Source: Piper betle (lineage: Eukaryota > Streptophyta > Magnoliopsida > Piperales > Piperaceae). Taken from it: a stretch of 64,000 nt of DNA. Positions within the stretch are counted from its first letter, which is position 1. Each line of letters starts with the position of its first letter. A program made the position numbers and the translations under genes. The notes under the pieces were generated by a model. It searched no databases and was not told where the DNA came from. It saw nothing but the letters and a program-made list of their open reading frames with translations. The stretch spans positions 62,001-126,000 of the forward strand of contig JAURVB010004732.1 in the NCBI GenBank assembly GCA_033002965.1. The letters are read 5' to 3'. Below are positions 50,599 through 63,176 of this stretch, piece after piece.

Positions 50599-52334
50599 AA
50601 TAGTGGTCCAAATTATTCTCATTTGTTAATTTTAAAACAATATTGAGAATTTAAATAATATGTTCATTTTTTTGAATTTGTTCAGATTTTTTTAATGATT
50701 GGTTTTAAGTGAATTGAATTGTTGGTTCTTAATGAACCAAAAGAATAAACTGGATTTAACAGATATGGTCCGAGTTGGATCATTTTCATAAAATGAAATT
50801 GGACCGAATTTTACTATGAATATACTAATCCAATATAAAATTGAGTGAACTTTTTGAATTGGATCAGTTTTTTATCAATTTTTACAAGGTCTAAGTGGTT
50901 TACCATTGTCTTTATGACAAATAATAAACCAATTTTAAATAAGATGTACGAGAGATTCTTGAAATTTGTAGTTGTCCAATTATGTTGGTAGACCTTATCA
51001 TGTTGGTGGTAGAAGCTGGATTTTTTATCCTGCTAAATATTTCATATCCATTACTGTGAATTGTATATCTCACTTTCATTCTAACGAGAGATTGTCTTGG
51101 AGACAATCACATGGAAATTGTCCATGATTAAAATTGCTTTTGTAGACATCTGTCCATTATTTAATTTTTGTCTTTGTGACTTAGATTAAATTTTTAGAGC
51201 CTTCGTCATTTTTTTTACAAAGTGTTTGCCAGTATTTTAATTCAATCTTATATTAGTTACATTTTTAAATTAAAATTTATATTCAAGAAAGTGGGAGAAT
51301 AAATTATTTAGTCAAAATAGATGATACAAATTTGTAAGTATCATCAATTTTAGTGTCCACATTTTATTTTGTAACAATAATTGAAAATTAATGGACTTGA
51401 AAAGAGAACTGGTAACAAGTTTTAAATAGCTTGTTATAAATGATATTTATACTTAGTGGTACTTTGTGTACATAATGTTATGTACTTTGTGTACATAATG
51501 TTATGTACTTTGTGTACATAATGTTATGTACTTTGTGTATAAAATATTTTAAAATGTATTTTATGTGTATTTTTTGTATACTCTATGTATACTAATTAAT
51601 AATGTACTTTGTATACATGTTTTTTTTGTACACTTTGTCTATACAAATAGTTAATGTACATTATTGAACATTAATTGACGTATATAAGTAATTTTGCTTG
51701 ATGTTAATAATTATACATTACTAATAATTCAGTTCTAATAAAGAGTCCAAAGAAAATATACAATTTTCAGCATATATTCAACAAAATGACTCTTTAATTG
51801 ATGCTAAAGGTAAGCATAAAGTAAGTGGGAGTTCTTGGTTTATTTGTTAATCTTACTTAGGGGGAAAAGTCAATCTGTTTGTCCAATGAAGAGGCCTAAT
51901 ATGGGCTTTTTCTTCTCCTTTTTTTCTTTTTTTTTTTACTTTTTACCCCCACTCAAGTGTGTGATTGGGGGACACTAAGATTAGATCGGGAGGCTGCCCT
52001 GCCATTTTTTTGTTACGCAGACATGGCCCATTTGGAATCTTATATACATCACAAGTGTGATCGACACGTGCTACTGGTCCCGACAAGATGTTTTAAAATA
52101 GTATAAAGCAACTTGCTTTGTGTAAATATGTATCGCTTTGGAAAAAAGAAGTGTGTATGTATCTTGCTCGAGAAAAAATGTGTAAATTTGTAATATATCC
52201 CAAGAAAGAACAATTAGCTCCCAAGTATTTATTTTCCCACTAGATTAACTAAACTATACATGGTGTCGTTCTATGCACAACTTATTTTTGTAATAATTTT
52301 TAATTTCATAAATAAATCCTTAGTAAATAATGAC
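50599..52334. other. Intergenic, AT-rich
   Basis: No gene. It includes a 23-bp tandem array and many TGTACTTTGT-like words. Confidence 0.6.
51460..51540. repeat. 23-bp tandem repeat, 3.5 copies
   Basis: The unit TACTTTGTGTACATAATG plus TTATG starts at 51460, 51483 and 51506 without change, with a half copy at 51529. Confidence 0.95.
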
Positions 52335-52501
52335 ATAGATATGATTGAATTGACTTGGCCCAATTAACGTAAATTGGTGAACTTAATTATTTTTTAAAAA
52401 TAATTAATTCAATTGAAGATCGTGAATAGATTTTTATTAATATATTAAATTTTACCCAGTTAAATATTGAATGTGAAAATTATTGTGGGGATCTTACATA
52501 G
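52335..52501. repeat. LTR relic of the 33340 TRIM family (candidate)
   Basis: Shares the order GGCCCAATTAACGTAAATTGG, TTTTTTAAAAATAATTAATT, TTGAAGAT and ATATTAAATTTTACCC with the LTRs at 33340-33893 and 54946-55107. Ends near GATCTTACA. Confidence 0.5.
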
Positions 52502-53743
52502 ATTTTTTAAATAGACTCTAATTAAATAAAAAGGTAGACTATACTAATTTTATTTATTCATTTTTATTATTGTTATATTTTGTTTGCCCTAATCTCCTAC
52601 GTCTCATCATAATAAGAGCTCAAGCTCCCCATTCACATGTTAAAATAATATAAGAGTACGTAAAATGAATCATGCCCTCCTTTCACGCGTTTGGTTAACA
52701 CGGACAATTTGGATAAGGATATAACTTTATATATTTGAGTGTAGCTATAGAGTAATTACCAAGTTTAAGTTTCTTTAAGTGGAAGTATTGAATTAAAGAA
52801 AGGACATGGCCAATAGGGTACAATTCGAGGGATGAAAGATGCTTATTTGCTTTGTTTTTCCTTTTTTTAGCTTATTTACTATCTAAGGATAGTCTTTTAA
52901 AATAAAAATAAATGGCACAAGTTTGTTGATGCAGGCCCGCCACGTGGGTAGACTTTTTTCTGTCTGATATTGACGGATGCGTCGAATTGTGTCTCGTCAA
53001 TTACCTCTATAACTTGGCCGGTCAGTCATTCACTCCACAAGAAAAATATGTTCACTACTTACGTCTTTGTATATTATCTAAATCAGATTTACTAAATTAT
53101 AACTAACACCTAACCTTTATTTCATAACGTGGGCAGAAAACGTGAGAAATCTCTACGTATAGTATAGCATGCGTCTGCTTTAATATTGGCATGAAAGGTC
53201 GCTCCTCGACAAGAACATAAGTCGCCTTATATATTAACCTGATGCTCTATGGAATAAAAACAATGAGCACAAAATGCATTGCTTCACGCATCGAGTCGCC
53301 TCACCGCACATTTGGTTTTCACTAGATTCCCAATACGCAACCCATGTGCTATGCTCTCTAACCAAACACACGACAAGGTCCCTTATAAAATCCACCTTGC
53401 CAGGTAGAAGTGCAGCACAGTGATGCACCCCTTAATTTCCAGCATAGACACTGCAGACCAAGGCATGACAATCAACCAAACAAGCATTTCACGTTTTGCT
53501 AACATCCATCTCAATGGAACTTAGCTATACCACACTCACCGTGAAGACGAGCAAGTCTTTGCTGGAATGTTGGCAGGTTTTTCTTGACTAACCGGCCGAT
53601 CACATGATTAAGAAGAAAAACAATTACTTGACCAATGTTTCACTCATTTAGGCATATATGTCAAAATTATTCATATTTCACCTTCGGATATCTGTCTATA
53701 TTGCCTGCACCAGACACCTGCCAAGAACCCCACCTATGATTAG
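52502..53743. other. Intergenic; unassigned GC-richer patch
   Basis: A CCACGTGG G-box core lies near 52940. About 53230-53560 is less AT-rich, with a 64-codon ORF on the minus strand (53234-53428). I cannot assign it. Confidence 0.4.
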
Positions 53744-54755
53744 GGTGGCAAATCGAGCAAGTCAACTTGTGAGTATTTAGAGTCGGCTCAGTTCAACTCG
53801 ACATAAAGATGCTAAAGCTCGAACTCGAATCGTTAAATTCTGAGCTCGAACACTATAGTGTTCAACTTAACTTGACTCGAAATGTGTTCGTGTACAACTC
53901 GAATTCTTCTTGTAGTTATACTCGAACTTGACTCAACAATTATTATAATATTTCTAATGTTTTAAAGATGGTCCTATTAAAACAATCATGGAAAATGGAA
54001 TATATGTGGGCATGCAATTAATGATTTTTTAATAATGTATAATGACTAAATCGATTATTTAATGTACTAAAGTAAATAACTTGACAACATTAAAATATCT
54101 AATAGCATCATGCGTTATCAATTTAAATGAAAAATATGATTGTTATTTTAAGTTCTAGTAACCCTTGTATTATTTTATACAATTGATGTAGTTAGATGTA
54201 GTTAAAATGATATTTATTTATAAAATTATTCAATATGATTTTAAGTGCATACCCTTATTTTATCCTAAATCGAGCTGATTTCTAACTAGTATATTATAAT
54301 AAGTTGTGACAAATATATGATGTCTTTGGTTTAACTGGGTAGAAATTGGATTTATTATGCTATACTAAATCAAATCTCATGTAACTATATTCATAAATAA
54401 TAAAATGATTCATACCATCACTTAATATAATGTAGTTGTTGGTGTTAATATTACTTATTTCACTTGTTGGTTTTAGGTTCAAACCTTGGTGGATAGGTAT
54501 TTTATATTTAATTTTTTAGCACATTTTTTTGGCACATTAGTCCCATTGCTCTCAAACAAAAACACATCCTTCTTATCTCTATATAGATACATATAGAAGA
54601 TAATACACATATTATTATTTTCTATTATTTTGATTTTAGATAGAGTTAAACAGGAAAACTCGAGCTCGAGTCGAGTTTGAACGAGTTTCGAGCATAATTG
54701 AGTCGCTCGAGCTTAGGTCGAGCTCGGCTCGCACACTCACTTAGCAACACTAATT
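53744..54755. mobile_element. hAT-like MITE relic (candidate)
   Basis: The left edge TAGGGTGGCAAATCGAG and the reverse complement of the right edge (TAGTGTTGCTAAGTGAG) are loosely inverted. Both flanks are rich in GAGCTCG/ACTCGA words around an AT-rich core. No matching 8-bp flanks were found. Similar edges occur near 63240. Confidence 0.42.
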
Positions 54756-54945
54756 TAAATCCCATTAAGTTATGAGTGGAATGGTAGTGCCTTTGTTACC
54801 CACCAAATCGAATCCATTTCATGGGTCAACAGACCAACAATGGAATTATATCATGACTTGATTATCACATTTAACAAATTTACCTCGACTTTCCAAAATT
54901 AATATCCTTATGACTAATAATGCAAATTACCAAGTAAAACATTTT

Positions 54946-55107
54946 TGTAAAGGTCTGGCCTAATCAGTACAAATTGATGGTCTTAGTCATCTCTTAAAAA
55001 ATAATTAATTAATATGAAGATTTTAAGTACATCCTTACTAACATATTAGATTTTACCCCAATAAATATTGAATGTGTGACTAGTTTAATTTTTTAGAGGA
55101 TGTCACA
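54946..55107. repeat. Solo LTR-like relic of the 33340 TRIM family
   Basis: TGTAAAGG start and GTCACA end. The interior words GTCTTAGTCATC(T/C)CTTAAAAAAT, GAAGAT and CTTACTAACATATTAGAT match the left LTR of the 33340 element closely. No clear TSD. Confidence 0.6.
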
Positions 55108-58100
55108 CCTTTTTTACCCTCCCAATACATGGGACCCCATTCACCTTAACCCTATAGTATTATATTGGAAGCTAAATTTTTAGATCTTTTAAAACAAAGA
55201 GAGCAATAGGGTTCGAGAAGGCAAGATTCATATTGAAAACCTCTAACAATCGGGAATAACCAGCATGATTACCTTTGGGGACTGAAACTATTGTTATAGT
55301 ACACATGAGCAAAGTGCTAGCTTAACTTGGAGGGGGAAAAAGTGCTAACTTACAAAAATTATTGCAAACTCACAATGAAATATTTCTACCCTCCAGAAAA
55401 GAGGAAATACCATATATACATACAACCTATTATATAAAACTAATATCAGTGTATTCCTTTGCAATTTTCGGAGGTATGTGCAAAAGAAAGAAGAAGAAAA
55501 TTCAAAGCAGATAATAATGCAAGCACTATCAAGCATCTTGTACAAAGGGTTGATTGTCCTCATCAATAAACAGGGATGCGAAATGCATCATAATTCATGT
55601 CCCTTCACAATTGATAGTAACACATTCAATAGTCAATAATAATGGGAAGAAGCCTGTCCTTCTTAATGCCCCACTTCCTTTGTCCTAAATAGTCAAAGGC
55701 ATCATATTTACATAGTCGATCATATTGTTCTTATGGCCAAAGGATCATTATAATATAATGAAAACTAAACTCACCCCACCCCCCACCCCCATTCTATCTG
55801 GGCGTGCTTACCTTGAAGTGAGATGTTGCTTGTACTTGTATATATGTTAGATCATATCCTAACAATATCAAAACATGCAAAAGCGTGTTTCGTTACAAAC
55901 ATTGATGAAACATGATGATGATAAAACAGATGACTTGCTTCTAATCAAGAAATTATGGAAACCGTGTATGTTTTGGAAGGTACTACACATGATCTATTGG
56001 GCATGATTATTTGATTAAGGTGTCTGCCTTCGTATACAAGCAATTCCGAAGAGGATCCATTAAAAATAAGCCTCCCATGTTTATAATGTTTGCAACATAT
56101 ATGGTATTCATTTTTTTAGCTGCGTAAAACTCGGAATGTCGATCAACTTTTTACTTAGACGGATTTATCATAACTATAGTTTTGAATTGTGTACTGTACC
56201 ACCCGGTTGTACCCGTATACTATGTCTTTAAATTTGGTACATTTTTATATGCTTTTGTACCATTTTAATTCGTATTTGATTTTTCATTTGGAAATTTTCC
56301 CAATTTTGTTGAAAATCATAGTATTTTGCATGTATTTAATACAATATTGATGACAAATATATTGTAATGTACAATGAAATATTTTACTTATAACTTTTAA
56401 ATTTCTTTGAACCCAGTTTGACCTAGCTGAATCAAAAATACCCCATATCGGTTAAAATTCAGTAAAATAACCTGTATATATACAATACTTAAAATGATGC
56501 TAATCTACTCTTATTAGTAAAAGGGAAATTAAAAATTGCTATAGGATGAAAAATAGGAGATTCAACCAATCAAAACACAAAAGAAAAAAAATTATAATTT
56601 ATCCTCTCACTTGATAAAATTAGAGTCTATCTCTAAAATATCAAATTATTACATCCTATCACTTGTATCATTCATTTTTTTAGCGCTAATTCGGCATCTT
56701 GCCTAGCAACTATAGAAGGAGATTCTGTGCGTAGCAACCACTTAAAATTTACGGACGAAGCTTTTGTGATCCCTAATGGTTGAGTATTTTTTTCTATGCC
56801 AAGTTATCTGCACCCATGTAATTTTAGATTTTGCATGTGGTAATTTTGTATTTTAATATAAACATTTCACAAAGTGAGAAAATTACCCGAAAACCTGCAA
56901 TTATCTTGGTATATAGCTACGGTCTAGGTAATTGGGCGAAAAATGTCTGGCGGCCTTTTACTAAATGGGTCAGGTATGACATATATATATATATTTGTAC
57001 AAATAGTTATTAGTTTCTTTCAAAATAAAATATACATATATACACATAGTGATACACAAAAATTACTGCCTTTCTGAATTTTAACATGAAATCGTCACTG
57101 AATCTTTTACTTGAAAATGGACCCATTTCTTGCCATGCAGGGACAAAAAATTGATGTTAATTATTAGGCAGTTGAGGTCACTTCGCACCAGACATGAGAG
57201 TGGAATATGATATGAAACCTGTGAGGAAAATTGACTCTTACATGATCATAAATGGACAATGCCATGTTCATATTGTTTTAGCTAAACTCATTCAATATTG
57301 TGTAGTCAGATTCATTCGTTCATTTCCACAAGTCTCTTCAAAATATAAAATATCGTTCTTTCACAAGTGTGGGCCATGATACATAAATTAGCTCTGAAAA
57401 TTTTCTTACTAATTTTCATTCTCTAGTTTATAATTTCTATTTAGCTACTCGATGGTTTCCCATGTCAAGAAGCAACAGATGAGGCCTCATACGCATGAAT
57501 TTAATATTATACCGAGAATAACAGAACTCAAAATATTTCTATGTATATGTGTGTATGTATATATATATATATATATTACATCTTAATTTTTAAGATATGT
57601 GTGTATGAATATATACTGAACACAATGTAGAAAATTTTTTTCTAAAGCCACAATATGCAAATTATATTACGTGAAATCACATACAAGGGAAAAGAATGAG
57701 AGGAATCCAACATAAAGGGAAAAGAAAAAATACATGCAAGGGAATGAGCACATAGAGTTTAAGCATTCACAAGTGGTTACAACTGCCACCCCATGCTGCT
57801 CATTAATAAAGCATGAACCCTATCTCCATCACATTTCCGGTTGGAAAAATCATTCACACATATTTTACATATCATACTTGATAGTCGATACTCGAGATCA
57901 CTATTCTAACTTGGCACATATAATACACACATTTGTAATATTTTGATGGTGGAGCGCTCGTAAATTGTGAAATCATGTGAATCTTATTAATCCTTTTGCA
58001 TTTTTCTCTTTTTTTACGCAAAATTATTTTCGAAATTTGTCGAACATCTTAAGATCCTAAATTCGTCGTCGTCTCCTAGTTGAGCATTAATTAATTTTTT

Positions 58101-59752
58101 TCCGCAAGACATCTGACTGTAATTCTGTAACAGAAGGATGCCAAATTGCTTAAGGCATGGACCACTTATGATGGCTCCTTTGCTAAAACGTTGATGATTT
58201 CGACCCTTTCATGGGTTTCTATTGGGTACCACTTTTGCCCTAAAAATTCATACTCGAGGTCATTTGCTTATGTGGAGTCGACTCTCACCTGACTTAAGAG
58301 TTAAAAGGCATTTTTATTGAGAGTGTCAGTCTATAAAAAATAATTAAAAACAAATACTACTAAAAAATATGTACCTCATGATTTAGTCCATTAGCATACG
58401 ATTATTCTATGTTTGTAAAACACGGTAAGCATGTCTACTAATTGTCCAGAACATTTTGCAGCACGCCGTTCCACAATTTACAATGTTTAAATTTTTTTAC
58501 CATATGATCTATTGTTGTTATGGAAATTAGTATCATGTAGGATTAAATAAGTAGATAACCACGAAATGTCTATAAGTACTTTTTCGAGAGAATCATATAG
58601 AAGAACGTTTTTTGTTAGGCACATTAAAAAAAAAGTATAATTAGTAAGAATACGATAACCCAAGATATGTAATTAGGAGATAAGGCCTATTGATGTAAGT
58701 AGATTTTTAAAGTTTTGATTGAGTTTAATTTAATTTAATTTTTGACTCGATAAAAGCTAAATTCAAAATTCCACTCAAAACTCAATATTTTGTTTTCAAA
58801 AAATATTTTTATGAATACACACAAAATTCCATTAAGAAAATTAACTAAAATAATAAAGGACCATGACTTAATAATAATCTTAAATAAAATCATAAAATTT
58901 GAATTAATGATTATTTTATTTTACATTAAAATCAATACATTGGGATATATATCTTAGGTTTTATTAAATGTGAATCATATTTTTTTATTGTAAATTTAAC
59001 TACCCCGAGCTCAATTTGAATACAGCTCGATCCAGTCCAAAACAAATGAACCGAATTTGAGTCAAGCCTCATGATTAATCAAAATTTCAACCAAGCATAG
59101 GGACCAGTAGAAGGCCTTGACCCAAGAAAATGAAAGTGTACTTGGTAAAAAAACATCAAAAACATGTTACATTTGATTCGCGCATAAATTTAGTAGAACA
59201 CTCTCTCTGTATTTCCATTATTGTGTTAAATTGTTTTCATCATACATACATGCCTAAAAATGGCCCCAAATGAAACAAGGAGAGAGCGGTATGATGATAA
59301 GGTCAATAAAGGGAGCGCCTTAGGTGCAAAACAGTTGACAATTAAAACTGTCAATTTCTATAATTAAAGGCAAGAAAATTGCACTGCGGTCACACATAGA
59401 TAGAAATTAAACAAAAACATTAAATGTAACAAGACCTTAAGATACCTGACCTATTTGTAGAGGTCTGAGCCAAACAATAATGAGAGATGGGAACAAACCC
59501 ACGTCTCAAAAATAAGATCAAGACTTGTACTTGTCTAGAGACGGTGAACAACTTAAAATTCCATTTTATGAATTTCACATAAAAGACTAAACTAAATGAA
59601 AATAATCGTGAATACGGCACATTTTGTCAAGGTAAGTTAGTTAAATTGTAAAGAAATTGTATACCCTGAACTAGATCTATAACAAAATGATACATACATT
59701 AAGACGCCAATTTATCAAACAAAATATATAGGTATGAAACAAAATTTGTCGA

Positions 59753-59754
<2 letters not shown>
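55108..59754. other. Intergenic, AT-rich, no gene
   Basis: Contains a second copy of the Helitron 5'-type end, ATCTACTCTTATTAGTAAAAG (from 56503), without a visible 3' hairpin. TA microsatellites lie near 56980 and 57558. A GACTCGA-type relic lies at about 58700-59100. No coding signature. Confidence 0.55.

Positions 59755-59797
<43 letters not shown>
59755..59797. repeat. (TA)n microsatellite, about 43 bp
   Basis: Uninterrupted AT dinucleotides. A second run lies at about 60288-60308, on the other side of the CACTA-like segment. Confidence 0.95.
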
Positions 59798-59798
<1 letters not shown>

Positions 59799-59811
59799 TA
59801 TGATATCTTGG

Positions 59812-60286
59812 GGGCTACTGGAAAAAAAATTTTCTATAGTCGACTTGATCTATGGGCCGTTAGATATAATCTAACGGCCTAGATCTATTTTAATAAAAAT
59901 ATCTAATCTCCATCTAATCCGTTCCATCCACCCTCGGCTGCGGCGGTGCTCGTCTGTCGTGCCTTCACCCACATCGCCATCCTCCGCCTCACTCACGCCC
60001 ACAGTGTTGCCACCCTTGCTCCTCCGCCATGCCCATGCCCACTCCCATGCCTAACACGTCATCTCCATTCCTCCTTGCTAGGCCGACACCTGTGGCAGAG
60101 GTCCTCAACAACACGAACGGAGGCTGAAGGTGTGGGTGGGGGCACGACAGTGGGCGCGGACACCAGCTAGGGAGCACGGTGGCGGCAGACAGCAAGGGCG
60201 GCGAATGCGTGGATGGCCGTGGGAGTTTTATTCCGACGGTGCGACTAAAGGAAATTTTTCTTACGGTTGCCCCAAAGTATTTTTTT
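59812..60286. mobile_element. CACTA-like non-autonomous element in a TA microsatellite (candidate)
   Basis: The left part GGCTACTGGAAAAAAAATTT and the inverse right part (reverse complement contains GAAAAATTTCCTTTAGTCG) are alike. The interior is a GC-rich patch at about 59935-60230 whose ORFs have no recognisable domain. (TA)n runs flank both sides. Confidence 0.42.
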
Positions 60287-60308
60287 CTATATATATATAT
60301 ATATATAT

Positions 60309-62772
60309 GAAACGGCCGTCAACCCAGCTCAGTTAAAGAGCAATATTGTTCTCCCTGGTTTCCAAGACCGGCACTGCGTCGAAGCATAATTTGTAGGCCA
60401 AAGCAAAGTCTTTCGATGTGTACAGTATCTACAATTGGGAAGTTAGTGCAATTGAATAGCAACATATATGGACAAACAAATGCAAAATTAACCAAGACTA
60501 AAAGCATTTAGCGAGGCCTCGTATTCTTCCAAATTAGACAAGATTTATATGCCCTCTATCTTGTCAGGTGCTCAATGACTTCGGCTTGTAAGGTTCAGAG
60601 AAACCGGATTTGGACCTTAAATCTCATATTAATATATTATACAAATTGCCCTTGTTCAACAATTAATAAGCACAGTAAAAATATACTCAAGGCACCGCCC
60701 ATCGGAGAAAACTATATATATCTGCTCGAAGTACCCATGGCGTGCAAATAATAATTTCCTAGGGAGTAATTGACCGGGTTCCATGTTAACATTAATATTA
60801 TCTGTAGAAACTTGCCAATGATCACCACTTCATTCATAATTAAGCGACGCATAATCGCAGGTAAAATATAAGCCTTTTGGATTTATAAATAACTAAAACT
60901 TCTTAGGTTTTGATACTTTTCAATTATTTGATAGTCATTTCAGGTTTTATTGGGTAAGATGTTGCATCATGCATAACCCATATCGCAAAAAATTTAATTA
61001 TATATATAAACACTCATTAAACAATGAAATAAACTATAATAATATAACACCTTAGATAGAAATTCTAATTGACTTTAAAGATATACATTATATGAATGAA
61101 AAGATGAGTTATAATTATTTGATTTTTTTATTACATTTTTTCAAGATAATCAGATCAAACTCTTATACAAAGTTAGAAGCTGAGGTTAGTCAAATTTGAA
61201 TCTATGACCATCTATCATGAAAAATATTTTTATTATTTATTTTAAAAATATTGAGGTTAGAGAGATTTGAATCAGTAATGGTCTGCAGAAAGTATTTTTA
61301 TTGTGTTTTTTAAAAAATTTTATATTTTGATTGACTGGTTTTTCTATTTTTAATTTTGTGTCAGTATTGAATTCTCCATTTATTAATAAGAGTATATTTA
61401 TATAAATAATTACATACAAAAATGAAGTCCATTGGATGTAAATTTAATTTCCAAGGGTTTACCTGTGCACGGGGACAACACACCACCACAGACTCCACAA
61501 CTTGATGCGCATACAATACCGGACAGAGTTTAATTACAAGTTTGGAATCCAAATTAAGAGCAGAATGTGATCAAACACATGGTGGGTATGATTCTGTTCT
61601 GAAGTTGGAAGAACTATCGTAGTTTTTATATGGAAACATCGCTTTAAATTTGATGTGTGGCAGTATGGGCCTCACTACACAGAAACATGTTTATCAAATA
61701 TGTAATGAAATCCAAATCTTAGTTGGGAAGCCCATCTCAGTAACTTGTCTGGGCCTGTGCGTTCGCCGTTTCTGTTCTCTTTCTTCAAAACCCGTTTCTG
61801 TTCACGCATTTACGGACTCGGAATTTTTTAAAAAACGTTTGATTAACGTGAAATAAATAAAAAATCTATAAAATTATACGTAATAATTTATAATAAAAGC
61901 AATAATTTTTACTAAGAAATTAACTATTTTTATAGTATTTTATGGTGAGATACAATTAAGAGTACTTTACACTAAGTGATCCCCCTAAAAAAATATCTCC
62001 ACTAGTTTTTCATTAAAAACACAGGTGAAAATAAGAAAAAAATGTTCTGAGATTTCATATTTTTTATATTTACATCACAACCAACTCTTTGTAAATTAGA
62101 ATAAAAATGTTTAATATATTTATATCTTTTTCCTGCCAACCAAATAGACTTGAAAATGTGTGTAAGTTGTCCAACGAGGAAAAAAATTGTGGTCAATAAA
62201 CCAGCCTAACACAATTGGCATATACATGTGGGGATTTTCGCAACAAATCTATTCTCTTTTGTATTTTCTACAAGATTAGACAAGCAAGAAACACACATCA
62301 CAATAATCACAAGTAAATGAATAAAGGCACGTAAAAAATCCCTCAATGTGGGGATAAAAACTATGAGGTGGACAAGGCCTAACGAACCAATTAGTCACAG
62401 TTATAATGATGTATACCAATCTACTCAAGGCCTATTCTCTTTACAATTTTATTCTCTTCCTCTTCTCTCATGCCCAAACCCTAAGCAAGTTAATTTTAAT
62501 TTTCATTGCAAATATAAAATGTATTTAGATAATACAAAATCATTAAAGGTTTACTTAAAATGGTTTTATATTTTTAAAAAAACTTATGATTATTTCTTTA
62601 TTCTTTATATTCGATTCATATCTACTCATCCAATTGATAGTTTGGCACTTATATCTAATGCGAAGAGATGTACATGTATATGAAGTGAAATATGTATGAA
62701 CAAATACTTTTCTTTGTCTAATTGACAGTTTGTTGATTTGTTGGAGTGCTGTAAATTACTGCTTTCATTCAG
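60309..62772. other. Intergenic, no upstream exons of the UBC12-like fragment seen
   Basis: I looked for the N-terminal half of a NEDD8-conjugating enzyme on the plus strand here and saw none. The ORFs are short and unrecognisable. Confidence 0.5.
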
Positions 62773-63176
62773 GTCTTTCTCCCAAACATCGATTTGGAAG
62801 GAAGCGTCTGTTTGAACATTCTGCGGGAGGATTGGAAACCTGTTCTCAGAATAAATACTGTTATTTTGTGGTTTAGACCTTCTCTTCAAGGTAAACATGG
62901 TTGTTACCTTTGCGCCTGTGCCATTTCATCTTCATAATAATAATTTTAAAAAAAGTAGCAATTGAAGTATGGTGCGAAGTTCGCTATAAATTTTGATGAA
63001 TGTTTTCGTGATTGCAGCAGCCAGATCCTTCGAATGCTGATCCTGCAGCAATGCTTAGGGACAATCCAAAACAGTTCGAGGCAAATGTGAGAAGAGCTAT
63101 GGCGGGAGGATATGTTGGCCAAGTCCAATTTGCTATATGCATACAATCTTTACTTATAATCATCTTCAATTGTTGA
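62773..63176 (+). pseudogene. UBC12/RCE1-like NEDD8 (RUB)-conjugating enzyme, 3' fragment
   Basis: Two exon-like blocks. The first, 62773-62890, after a CATTCAG acceptor, reads [20 protein letters not shown] then VLRINTVI. It includes the catalytic-site cysteine of the family in VCLNILRED. The second, 63018-63176, after GATTGCAG, reads ADPAAMLRDNPKQFEANVRR then AMAGGYVGQ. The family transfers NEDD8/RUB to cullins. Damage: the HPN motif before NID reads LPN, an extra base after INTVI shifts the frame before the GL(F/D) segment, the EDPLNH loop is shortened, and the end lacks the usual FFPRC tail (it reads on to a TGA at 63174-63176). With no N-terminal half visible, this is best called a partial, decayed gene copy. 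Confidence 0.85.

Noticed and set aside
52335..52501. Full TRIM element at this site
   Set aside because: Only one LTR-like block is visible; no partner repeat, primer site or TSD.
62348..62683. 111-codon ORF as the 5' part of the UBC12-like fragment
   Set aside because: It has no similarity to the N-terminal half of that enzyme family and is in AT-rich sequence.
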